Shown here: in pieces, positions 9,801 through 18,000 of the stretch
How the letters are laid out: the number at the start of each line of letters is the position of its first letter
Numbering within the stretch: the stretch's first letter is position 1
DNA from: Rickettsiales bacterium
GTDB lineage: Bacteria > Pseudomonadota > Alphaproteobacteria > Rickettsiales > UBA8987
DNA length: 19,939 bases
Assembly (NCBI GenBank): GCA_020631295.1
Contig: JAHDHN010000018.1
Span: 1 to 19,939, forward strand
Reading direction: 5' to 3'
Made by a program: the position numbers and the translations under genes
The notes under the pieces: generated by a model
Databases searched by the model: none
What the model saw: the letters and a program-made list of their open reading frames with translations, nothing else
What the model was told of the DNA's origin: nothing

Positions 9801-12800
9801 ATCCAGGCAAGGCTCGATATATTATACTCACCCTGTGCCAAGGTACCGGTGTTTAAGCTGCCAAATCCAAAAGTCAAATCGTCGTTAATTTGCACGTCAT
9901 AGAGCGGTACATTTCCGACATTTGCAATATTAAAAATAAAGCTTAGATCAAATGTACCATTGCCATTATCCGACAAGTTTGTTGCCTGTTTTGCAATGGC
10001 TGGCACTGCATTGATAAAGGTGGATAGGTTCGTATCCGTTGGGTTATTCTCACCGTCTTCTGTAGGGTCACCATCGCCATCTGGATCAGGGTCGGTGCCA
10101 TCATCTGACAAGTCGGTCACTTCACTACCATTGTTACCTTCAATCGAATTACCGCTCACTGTTGCCTGGTTGAGATAATCAATCGTGTTATCATCAAAAT
10201 CTGGATAGACTTGTACTGTGAACTCAAACCGAATGCGGTCACCCGGGTCTAGGCGGTTACCTGCTGTTACACTGAAAAACTCAGAATCCGCTGTGGCACC
10301 ATTGCCCGTATAGCCCGCATTGATATTACCCACCAATGTGGCCACGTTGCCGGTGGGGAAATTATCGTTTATGTCTGTGGCAAATAAAGCACCGCTAATG
10401 GTGAATTCCCCTGGGTTGGTCGGCGTACCGGCCACATAGCTACCAAAGCCATTAGGCACGGTGGTTAAATCATCCACCAGCTGAATGTCATAGAGCGGTA
10501 CGTTACCATAATTCTCAGCAAAAAATTCAAAATTGATATCAAACGTGCCATCTCCGTTTGGAGCCACCTCATCCACGGCTTTAGATACACCAATCAGCGC
10601 AGTAGGCGTAAATGGCACGACCGTTGGGTCATCCGGGTTGCCATCCAAGTTTGGATCAATATTGGTCGGATCATTGGGGTCGTCTGAAATATCTGTTACA
10701 TCACCGTCTGTAACGCCATCTTCCTCAATATCACCCGTGAGCACTGCACTATTTTCACGTGAAGTTGGGTTGTTTAGGTCTGGCTTGAAGGTAATTTCAA
10801 AGACAATGGTAAACTCATCACCCGTTTGCAATATATCGCCCGCTACAGGCACTACCAGATCATCATTTGCATCCCCATCATAACCACTTGCTAGGGTAAT
10901 AACAGAGCCTGTATCCACAGCTGTGAGTGCGGGTGCTGCGGTGATGATATATGCACCATAAGGCAGGTTGGCCTGCGTTACACCAGACCCCGCATAGCTA
11001 CCAAAACCTGCCGTCAAACTGTCTGTTAGAGTAATATCATAAAGATCAAATGCGCCAATATTATCACCAATAATGGTAAATTCCGCGCGCACAGAACCGT
11101 CATCATTTTGCTCTACATCGGTAAGTTCTTTTGTTACCTCCAGCGCAGGCACCACTAAATTCACAAAGGCATCTTCAATTTCGCCAAAGTCACTGGCATT
11201 GCGCAATTCTAAACGTGTATAGGTTTGCACCGGCGCGTTTAATGCAGCAGTGGTGCTATACCCTGTGAGAGATAGTGTAGCACTGGTATCACCAGGAGCC
11301 ACCACCACAGTCACTGTTTCATTTGGGTCATCAAAATCACCGTCTGCATTAAAATCAACCGACCAGGTGAGGTCTGCAGGTGCACCGGTGGTGTTTACCA
11401 CGGGCACTGTACGCGTTACAGTAAGACCAGACGGATCCACAGCAAAATTAGTATTTGTTGGAATACCATCTTCCTCATTCACCGTGCCGCCTTCTGCATC
11501 ATCATCCGTGGCTGTAGTGGTAGCTACCGTACCATCGCCCGCATGGTTATTGTCGTTATCTGGTAATGTGGAGCCAATATACAGCCCCATTGCCGGGTCA
11601 ATACCCACCACAATCACCGGATAGGTTACAGGCGCATCGCCATAATCAAACGTGGTAAGCGTTACCATAGCACTGTCTTCATCATCATCTGCAATACCAT
11701 CCGCTAAATCATCTGTATCCCTATCTGTGCCTGTATCCGAATCTTTCTCTAGCAAAAACTGGCTGGTAATTTCGGCGTAATTTGTTACCGTATCGCCAAT
11801 GCTACCATTTACCTGCGCCACAATATTCAATGTCTTACTATTATTGGTGGCACCAATGCCCAACGCACCCACATTCCAGATACCGGTTGTACTATCATAT
11901 GTACCGCCACTATCGTCTGAGACATAGGTCAAGGTGGCAGTGCCTGTTACATCTGTGAGCAAATCAGTAACCACAACATTCGGATCTGCATCATCTCCCA
12001 TATTAGTCACTGTAATAGTGAATACGGCATTTTCGCCAGGCGGCAATGCAGAGCGATCTACTGTTTTAGTAAGCTCTAAATCTGCCACACCCACAATAGC
12101 TGCTACAGATTCTGTTACCAATGTTGCACCTAACTCATCTGCGGCCAACCCATAGTGATTTCTAAATACCTCATCCTGAGAAATATTATTAGCTTGCATG
12201 GTAATAGTCACATAATCTGGGCCTGTTAAACCAGCCATGGTAGGACGAAAAATATAAACAGCCTCCACCTCAGTGTTGTTTTGTGGACAATCTGTTGCTG
12301 GTGCACCATTGGTAGCCACCCCTGTGCCATCAAAATTGTCACACCAGGTAATGGACCCTGTTGACAAATCATTTGCTGGGTCTGCCGGATCCAATGGCAT
12401 GGTGGCCGGATCGTTTTTAGAATAATAGAAGGTCAAGGTACCAGATGTTTCTGTAACACTGGCAAAATCAATACTACCTGCATAAGCGGAAGGTGGATTA
12501 AGCAACGTTACGTCTGGTAAGATGTCTATAAAACGAATATTATTTACTGGCGTGGTGGCATTATTTAAGTAAGACAAACGGAATTGCACTATCCCATCTG
12601 CCCCTACAATGGGTGTAAGCACTTCTTTATCTACTGCAAATAAGGTAGGGTTTACTACCACTAGGCTTTCTACATCCGTGCGTGCCGCTTCCGAAGAAGC
12701 ATCTGTAGGCGCAGAAATAATCGCAGTGTTAATTACCGAGCTTGCATCTTCCGCTGTGCTTAATATGGTAGCATCATAGCTAATGATATCCTGCGGTTCA

Positions 12801-15049
12801 TTTACCGTAATATTCGTGAAATTCCATGTAAGTGTAGTGGTTCCATCTGCATTATACACCACACTAGATGGCGGTGTAGTAGCCGAGCCAATCACATATT
12901 CCAACCCCTGACCAAGCGTATCTGTTAACGTAACATCAGAGGTGGTAGAAACTTGTACATCTAGTGTCAGTGTCCAGTTCAAATCATAGGTGATAGTATC
13001 GCCAGCTAACACAGAAGTAGCCCCCGTGGATTCTTCTTTATCCACACGCACAATCACACCTCCCACCGTTGCTTCTGCATATAGGCGGCTTGAGGTATAC
13101 ACACCTTCATTACTGTCATCTATACCACGGGTGGACACTGTTGGCGCTGCATATGGATGTGTGTTGCTATTACCATAACCCGGATGCACATAGGAGTTCA
13201 TGGGCACTTTATCGCCCAACATGGCTTGGTCATCTGTTACAAAACATGTCCATAGCTGGAATAAAGAATTGGCTTGGCTTGGCGTATTTGGCGTCCAAGT
13301 GTGATCAGCGATCACCCGCACTTTGTTTACTGCTTCAATACCGCCAGGCACCAGATTTGGATCAGAATACCAGGTTTCATCTGCATCTTCACAGGTCATG
13401 CCTTCGCCGAAATCAGTACTGGCTGCATATTCAAATACCGGCGTATCGGTGGGCATATTAGAACCAACAGGTAGACTGCCAGTTTGGACCCGGCGTAACA
13501 TGGAATACGTGCCATCATGTGTAATTTGGTTAGCACCTGTTGGATATGCTGCTAACCATGCTGCACTGTCACAGGCGGCTAATTTTGTACGCGTATTATC
13601 CCACGCATTACAATGCAATGCGTCTTCAAACGGTTCATTAATATTATTATCTGTAGCATTTCGTGTGGCATGATTTACTGATGTAAAACCATACCAGTTA
13701 TAGTTTTCATAGACATTACCACGGTTACGATCTGTGGGACTATCGCCCGGAAGGGCGCCACGTGGGGCAATCGGATCTGTAGAAAATCGACGATAATAAT
13801 TATTAATAGAACGTGCGCCACTACCACCAGCTAGCTGCTGGAATGTACGTGTATTATCTGTAATATTAGGCTCATCATTCGGCTGACCAGAAATGGACAC
13901 AGCCTGTAAGTCATAGGTATTAGATGTATTTAATACACCACCGGCATCTAACACATCCTGCACGGGGTACCAAACCAATACCCGATGATTGGCTAACCAT
14001 CGCTGGTCTGCTGCAAGTGCACCATTATTTCTGGCACGTGTAGGTGCATTATCACCGGTCAAATCTGCACCGGTAATGGTGATGGTTGCAACAGATGCAG
14101 GGCCTGAATCGACACAGCTAATGTCACCTGAATCATAAATACCACGCTCTTCAAGACCTGCAGGTGCAATTGCACTAGATGACGTTCCCACTGGTGCTTG
14201 CCCTTGTTGATAGGCATAAGGCCAAGAACCCACATAACCTGTAGGGTTATAGTCTGCAAAACACGCTGTGGTTGGAGCGCCTGCCCAGCCTTGGTACAAA
14301 CGTGCGCCAGGCGCAATAGTGGATAAATCATCCGATATAATCACCGGATCTGCCACCAGTTCATTCCCTATGGCACCCTCAAATAAACGTAATAATAACG
14401 AATAGCTATATATGATACCAGGCTCACCATTAGGGCCATCTGCGCGGCCATTCACATTTAGATGCTGCTTATACACATCCAGCTGCGGGCGTGCGGATAC
14501 AGTAAAATTCCGTTGTGTAGCATCACTATATGTGCAGACTGTATCTCCCGATGCCACTACATTACTATATCCAACCGTACCACCATTTGGGTTAGTAGAC
14601 ATCACTTTGGCAGGGAAAGTATATTGCGACGCGGTGGGAATTGCAAAATCCCCTACGTTACATAACACAGACTGGCCGGTGGTATTAGGGTCACCAGTTA
14701 ATGTAGAGGGTGGACTAACACCATCTGATGCATCTAAACAAAATACAGGCAACTCTTCCAATTCAAGACCTGGATCCAAGTCAAATGAAAAGCGTACATT
14801 GCTCTCTGGACCGTTTGATGTGGACAACACAAATTGCAGCACCACAGCATCATTTGTACGCACAATATCATTGCCTACCCCACTGTCATTACCGGCTGTA
14901 TCATCTGCATCAAAGGGGGCAGATCCATCAAATTCATTAAATTGAATATCACATACTGTCTGCGCAAATACTGTACTGGCAACAAGCATTAGGCCCAGTA
15001 AAGCAGAACGTAATATGAGAGAAGAAATACGGTATAATCTGTTCATCAT
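3842..15049 (-). CDS. Giant exported multi-Ig repeat protein (DUF11/GEVED/CNA-B-like) with C-terminal OmpA peptidoglycan-binding domain
   Basis: This is a 3735-residue intact frame. A Sec signal peptide (1-29, ending STVFA) precedes a Cys- and Tyr-containing unassigned region (30-660). DUF11-like modules start near 663, 803 and 986 (LELTKTVDRS). A GEVED-like domain starts near 1132 (FDYGDAPVTY). Ten tandem Ig-like repeats start near residues 1300, 1483, 1681, 1872, 2051, 2249, 2440, 2620, 2806 and 2960. Each repeat begins with a hydrophobic-x-K strand, has an ENxGNVPLYDxxxTDDL-type middle (best preserved in the central repeats), ends in a (Y/F)xNxAxxxGD-type strand, and is followed by an Asp-rich linker. 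A CNA-B-like module (about 3128-3270), another DUF11 (3278-3396) and an SdrD-B-like module (3405-3506) follow. After a Pro/Glu-rich spacer comes an OmpA-like domain (about 3630-3735) with EAHTDTSGS, NQRLSNKR and ENRVVI. The likely role is an adhesin or fibre held to the cell wall by the C terminus; the ligand is unknown. Start ATGATG follows an AGGGG site 12 nt after the barrel gene, so the two are co-transcribed. Confidence 0.9.
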   Translation of the reverse strand: MMNRLYRISSLILRSALLGLMLVASTVFAQTVCDIQFNEFDGSAPFDADDTAGNDSGVGNDIVRTNDAVVLQFVLSTSNGPESNVRFSFDLDPGLELEELPVFCLDASDGVSPPSTLTGDPNTTGQSVLCNVGDFAIPTASQYTFPAKVMSTNPNGGTVGYSNVVASGDTVCTYSDATQRNFTVSARPQLDVYKQHLNVNGRADGPNGEPGIIYSYSLLLRLFEGAIGNELVADPVIISDDLSTIAPGARLYQGWAGAPTTACFADYNPTGYVGSWPYAYQQGQAPVGTSSSAIAPAGLEERGIYDSGDISCVDSGPASVATITITGADLTGDNAPTRARNNGALAADQRWLANHRVLVWYPVQDVLDAGGVLNTSNTYDLQAVSISGQPNDEPNITDNTRTFQQLAGGSGARSINNYYRRFSTDPIAPRGALPGDSPTDRNRGNVYENYNWYGFTSVNHATRNATDNNINEPFEDALHCNAWDNTRTKLAACDSAAWLAAYPTGANQITHDGTYSMLRRVQTGSLPVGSNMPTDTPVFEYAASTDFGEGMTCEDADETWYSDPNLVPGGIEAVNKVRVIADHTWTPNTPSQANSLFQLWTCFVTDDQAMLGDKVPMNSYVHPGYGNSNTHPYAAPTVSTRGIDDSNEGVYTSSRLYAEATVGGVIVRVDKEESTGATSVLAGDTITYDLNWTLTLDVQVSTTSDVTLTDTLGQGLEYVIGSATTPPSSVVYNADGTTTLTWNFTNITVNEPQDIISYDATILSTAEDASSVINTAIISAPTDASSEAARTDVESLVVVNPTLFAVDKEVLTPIVGADGIVQFRLSYLNNATTPVNNIRFIDILPDVTLLNPPSAYAGSIDFASVTETSGTLTFYYSKNDPATMPLDPADPANDLSTGSITWCDNFDGTGVATNGAPATDCPQNNTEVEAVYIFRPTMAGLTGPDYVTITMQANNISQDEVFRNHYGLAADELGATLVTESVAAIVGVADLELTKTVDRSALPPGENAVFTITVTNMGDDADPNVVVTDLLTDVTGTATLTYVSDDSGGTYDSTTGIWNVGALGIGATNNSKTLNIVAQVNGSIGDTVTNYAEITSQFLLEKDSDTGTDRDTDDLADGIADDDEDSAMVTLTTFDYGDAPVTYPVIVVGIDPAMGLYIGSTLPDNDNNHAGDGTVATTTATDDDAEGGTVNEEDGIPTNTNFAVDPSGLTVTRTVPVVNTTGAPADLTWSVDFNADGDFDDPNETVTVVVAPGDTSATLSLTGYSTTAALNAPVQTYTRLELRNASDFGEIEDAFVNLVVPALEVTKELTDVEQNDDGSVRAEFTIIGDNIGAFDLYDITLTDSLTAGFGSYAGSGVTQANLPYGAYIITAAPALTAVDTGSVITLASGYDGDANDDLVVPVAGDILQTGDEFTIVFEITFKPDLNNPTSRENSAVLTGDIEEDGVTDGDVTDISDDPNDPTNIDPNLDGNPDDPTVVPFTPTALIGVSKAVDEVAPNGDGTFDINFEFFAENYGNVPLYDIQLVDDLTTVPNGFGSYVAGTPTNPGEFTISGALFATDINDNFPTGNVATLVGNINAGYTGNGATADSEFFSVTAGNRLDPGDRIRFEFTVQVYPDFDDNTIDYLNQATVSGNSIEGNNGSEVTDLSDDGTDPDPDGDGDPTEDGENNPTDTNLSTFINAVPAIAKQATNLSDNGNGTFDLSFIFNIANVGNVPLYDVQINDDLTFGFGSLNTGTLAQGEYNISSLAWISAAPDLTLNSGFNGSADQNLLTLTASDALDVGETAMIQLDITFFPDIDAPNFGINSAIIVGDSIENGTAGNDPNGGSDISDDGTNPDSDGDGDPSETPSTDPSCIADNTAPGCEDDPTIVMVPIIGTSKVIASGPTNNNDGTFTVAYDLFIENLGNVDLHDVSLTDDVTVGFGSHVTTTPTAPGTYTVTAGPSTGAVGAGSTIAVNSGFDGDSDTELLDYSGADVLAIGEMANIKFTIRFFPDPNLANFAENQTVATADTTDNGDPTDGLVTTDTSDDQFPPDSNNNGTPTDDDDPTVADVPIIGLSKAAGVTTDNNDGTYTVTFTLLAENLGNVDLFDVLITDDLSDFGIAGTAGSLNAGEYAIDAAPSSPGTLNPNAAFDGVNPTDYRVTDISGAAAVDSIPVGETEMIMFTMSFMPDFAGGIGLDFYNQANVVADTIDDGISMPETSDISDDGSNPDPDGDGNPGGTLPGDDPICEADPSDARCNSDPTPITLAPKPAIATAKSASAVTDNGDGTFDVTFTLIGQNLGNVPLYDISFIDDLSSGFGTYVAGTPANPGEYSVGAINIFNNSMDSVTASMAYTGTAPNTELLDISQGGSLAVAEIFELNFTVTFVYDASLVYENQAIISGDIAEDGTPDGDVTDLSDDGTNPDPDGDGDGTEDAGDPTCPSVAPADNCENDPTPIAIVTDPDISVTKAAADPITDNNDGTFTVDYTVVITNTGNVALYDIIATDDIAAGFGALGTAGSLNPGEYVVSTAPDTSFPTFDDNEVGFDGDADQHLLVDPTVGDELKVGESATLIFSITFFPDFTSTLSYENTVLVTADTIDGDGGEVTTDISDDPNDPTDVNTDGDPDNDPDDPTVITIPIRPLVGIAKDATDATASSTQAGAFEVTFTFTVENFGNVPLYDVQITDDMAAGFGALGTYDALSPGQYAVQASSLSTTLSNLTVNAAFDGDGATPDDINLLTLNTSDNLAVGETGTLEVTIQFYPDFFSGTTTFENSATITGDPTEDGTAGNDPDTVTDDSVDGTDPDGDDNDGDPDESSPTPVTIITNPQLGVAKEAIVTGRDITMNFTLENMGDVILTSISMPDNLDAVFGVGNYTFNSISSSTGTLHNAGFNGSSVTELVNNTATLAVGVTETITIEITLDIVTDQGNGLGVYENQVTGTAEDPLGNDTTDDSEDGTDPDGTDGDDDPTNNSTPTPILVGNLELNKALGYVRATGVEDQYEAEFIFTLLNNGAEVLNNITLTDDFAGQNSAVLSVDAVSGTITPTEVDVANSFTATSFDTSFVMVATGNAFSGGDAVLDPGDSVVVSAIVQFTIDPVTESVNPITNSALATGDDPNGGTVDDISDDNTPTEDTDGDGDPSNDPITIPIEPTGVVYDSSTGLPIEGAVVTLTTADGTPLPELCLVNGQQGQTTEADGEYRFDILYGADPACPAEPTEYMILIEPPLGYVGPSTAIPAIAGSYDASSCPAVNGTCEVADASPVEGGVSGTGNFDHYMGLLLGAGDPNVVYNHIPLDPAAEALLVRKKSNVKSASLGDVVVWTIEVQNNAEIDSVPATITDTLPLGLSYVAGTSTIEGVAQEPTLQSNKLHWYIGAVTAETMVTIRFATRINPAVVIGKMTNLAQAFNEDNIAMSNQGTATIEIIPEHVFDCGEVIGQVFDDTDLDGYQDEGEVGVPGVELYTLQGLKITTDKHGRYHIPCAAIPNHSRGSNFSIKLDTDTLPTGFRMTSENPRTIRLTRGKISKANFGVNPMHVLSITLTDDLFTACDDTINAASEQKMIGVLQGLIDQQSVLRVSYYAINADAELAANRIEHFINVVQHIWHDLLEAPYRLEIEYDIIMDDATGGQCDPEYVAPSEPEPEAEVPEPVLPEKRQYRVYFKHDSSSISETATAILDSANHAIKTHDYRSIKIEAHTDTSGSQSYNQRLSNKRLKNVERYLDTKGIEIQRQSAGEENLPIMTEDNIRTLENRVVIITLE
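5665..11150 (-). repeat. Coding tandem array of ten Ig-like modules with acidic linkers
   Basis: The region encodes ten consecutive modules of about 155-200 residues (residues 1300-3128 of the giant protein). At DNA level they are diverged, with only short shared words such as those encoding DPDPDGDG, so this is an old or purifying-selected duplication array, not a recent exact expansion. Three linkers (encoded near 9459-9492, 8338-8372 and 7762-7793) carry an extra CX8C loop; the other seven do not. Confidence 0.85.
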
Positions 15050-15061
15050 GCTACCCCTGTC

Positions 15062-18000
15062 CTAAAATTTCGAATGAAGGTTAACGAACCAACCTTCATT
15101 ATTAAGATTCACGTTGGTAATGTCATCGTCAAACTCACTCCAACTATACCCGCCACCTAATTTTATTTTGTCATTCATATGGCGGTATAGGCCTGCCAAT
15201 GCCCCAAGACGGGTAGTATCGCTTTCTTCCTGATGCAACATTCTGCCTTCTAGCATGGCATCCCAGTTATGCACCACATGCACATCTGCACGCAATACGC
15301 CTAAATGAGTAGATGTATCAATCCAACCAGAACCAAAATCCACTTCACCTTTTTTATAACCATATTTACCGCCAAGTGTGAGATGGTCTGTAACATCCAG
15401 TGTGGCATCAATGGAGGCAATATGCACTTTTTGCCGGTAATCTGCTGCTGTTTCGGAATCAATTTGCGGCTGTGTTGCTAAATCATAATGATAGGTATAT
15501 TTACCCAGCAGGTTTAGCCTGTCATTGTCTTTAGGGCGATATGCAACCCCAATGGCTGCCTCAGCAAACTCGCCCTCATCGATGGTGCTATTATTATCTG
15601 AAAAAGCAAGGTTACCGCGCCCAATAAGGGTAAATTCATCATTTATTTCATTGCGGAGATTGGCACGCGCCACATACACTTCACGTTCAAAATTACCGGC
15701 ATCTTCTTCTTTGCGATACTCACCGGCAAGGGAGATATGCGTGTCTTGCGTACCATAGCCAATTGTAGCAGAATAGGCATCACGCTTTATATTATTTACC
15801 TCACCCACTTCAATATTGGCGCCCACAGTTACATCACTCCATGGGGTAAAATCCACACCATATGTATGAGTTAATCCATCATTGCCATTGCCGTGATGCA
15901 GCTTCTCTTCACCATAAACAGAAAGATTGCTGCCATAGCGCTTGCGTCCTCCCACCACCAAGGCACCGCTTGTGCTGGTTGTATTGCCAATCAGGCCATC
16001 AAAGCCACTGCCAAAATTATTTTTGTCTGAGCTCAAATCATAGGCCAAATAATAATCACTATGCGCATCATATTCATAGTCTAAGGATACACGGGCGGTC
16101 ATGTCGTTTTCTTGATTAATTGCCACCTCTCCGCCTAATGCCACATTGTCGGTTACATGTATGTTTCCACCCACGCCGACACGGTGATTATCCGAAATAT
16201 TTCCTTTAGAATCAATGGTATATTGTCCAAACACATAGGCCGAATTTCCCGCGTTGAAGCTCACCCCCACACGGCCACCAATATTGGTTAACTCTTTACC
16301 GCTATTATCCTTCTCCAACCCAAGACCCACCTTACCAAACGCATGGTCTGCAGTATAGCCCAACTCACCTAAATAGCGCTCTGCCTTATGCGTATTGCCG
16401 CTTTCTATGATGTCAGCCTCTAATGTGGCAGAGAATCCTTTTTCTTTACCCAACAACACAGCACCGCCATATTGGTCTATGTCTGTAGCCGTAGCATAGC
16501 CTTGCGCAGCAAACCCGGCCTCTCTATGCCGCATATATGCGGTTGCATTGCCCGCCATAGCGCCATTAAGGTCACTAAAGTCCACTGCTGCTTCAAATAA
16601 GTAGCCTTTGGCCTCATCTGCGCCTGATACCACAGCTTGCGCTGCATTATTATACCCGCCATCAATGGATTGTCGCAGCTCTCCGCTATTTCCTTCGCTG
16701 ATAGTATAAGAGCCTTTAATATAGGTTTGCGGTGTATGGCGTAGCGTTGCATTCGCGCTATATAATGTGTTATTTATGCCGCCTTTCACATTCTCATGGC
16801 TGGCAGTAGCGCCCACCAACACATGATCATTCAACCATGTTTGAGCGGAGCCACCAGCAATATGATTATCGTCAATAGAGGTGCCTACCGGCGTGGTTTC
16901 ATAATCCACCACCATAATGATAGGATCGCCATATTCAGCGCCTGAAGTGCTAATCACATCCCCATCTGACGCGGTAGAAGGAAGCACCTCATGCAGCAAA
17001 ATACGGCCCTGCAAATAATCCACATCATAATCTTGCCCATAGACTAAGTCGCGTACATAACGCACAATGCCAGAATGGCGGTCGCGTATTTCCATGCGCA
17101 CCTTCTCAGAACCCACGGTAATATCTTGGTAATTGAGAAAATAAACAGAACCACCTGTACCTCTAAATTCATCGCGTGTAGCAAAGGTGCCGGGGTCTGC
17201 TACAAAGCCTGTTACTACCGTCTGCGCTTCACCATATGCGGTAGTGTCTTTGGCTTCATAATGCAGTTTTGCGCCATAGAGCGAGCGGTTTATATGGCTG
17301 AAATCATCATGCAAAATGCCCGTTTCAAAACTACCCCACATGGCATAAGATGTGCCACGTGCAATTTTGGCATACATCTTACCTTGAGTAGGCGCGGTTT
17401 CTTCAATGGATGAATCATCGCCATAAACTGGATAATAACGGTCCGCATCAATACGGCGAATTAAAGCGCGTGGGTCTTTCTCATCAAATTCTTTAAAAAT
17501 ATCATCCAACTTGCCTTCGCCTGTATCCGCCATTGCGGTGAGCAAATATTTGCCTAGCACTTTCCCTTTAAGGTAAAAGGCTGCACGCCCATGCAGATAC
17601 TCTTCCTCAAATTCATCTGGGTTGGCTGATTGCACACTTAACGGCCCTGCAAAGTCATTTTGTCCATAAGTCAAGTCGCCCACCGCAAAAAAGAACACAT
17701 CATTTTCCTTGATGGTAACAGGACGCACATAATAACGCTCTTTATCCGTTTTGTCGGCATAGCGTATTTCCACCACCGTCCTGCCATTGGGCACCACCAG
17801 CTCAGCTGCAAAGTTACCCCGTGCATCAGCAGGAATATGGCTACCCAACACCTCGACCATAGAGTTGGGCTTCACCCCACTGCCTTCGACTGTGATGGTC
17901 CCACCACTCACCTCTATACGGCTTTTTTCCAAATGGTTAATTCCATAGCCTGTATAGCTAGATTGCTTCTTGGGATCATCCGTTGCCTCTGGAAATGCAA

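Noticed and set aside
5690..10700. Recurring words such as CCATCTGGGTC spaced at about 550-600 bases, CRISPR-like at first glance
   Set aside because: Spacing is far too long, words are degenerate and in frame, and they encode the Asp-rich linkers.
14412..14945. Long plus-strand reading frames (up to 177 codons) opposite the giant gene, also at 4034-4453, 5634-6029, 9390-9749 and 11250-11624
   Set aside because: They lie antisense to an intact repeat-coding frame, are rich in Ser/Pro/Val from the complement of Asp/Gly/Thr codons, and show no domains or ribosome-binding sites.
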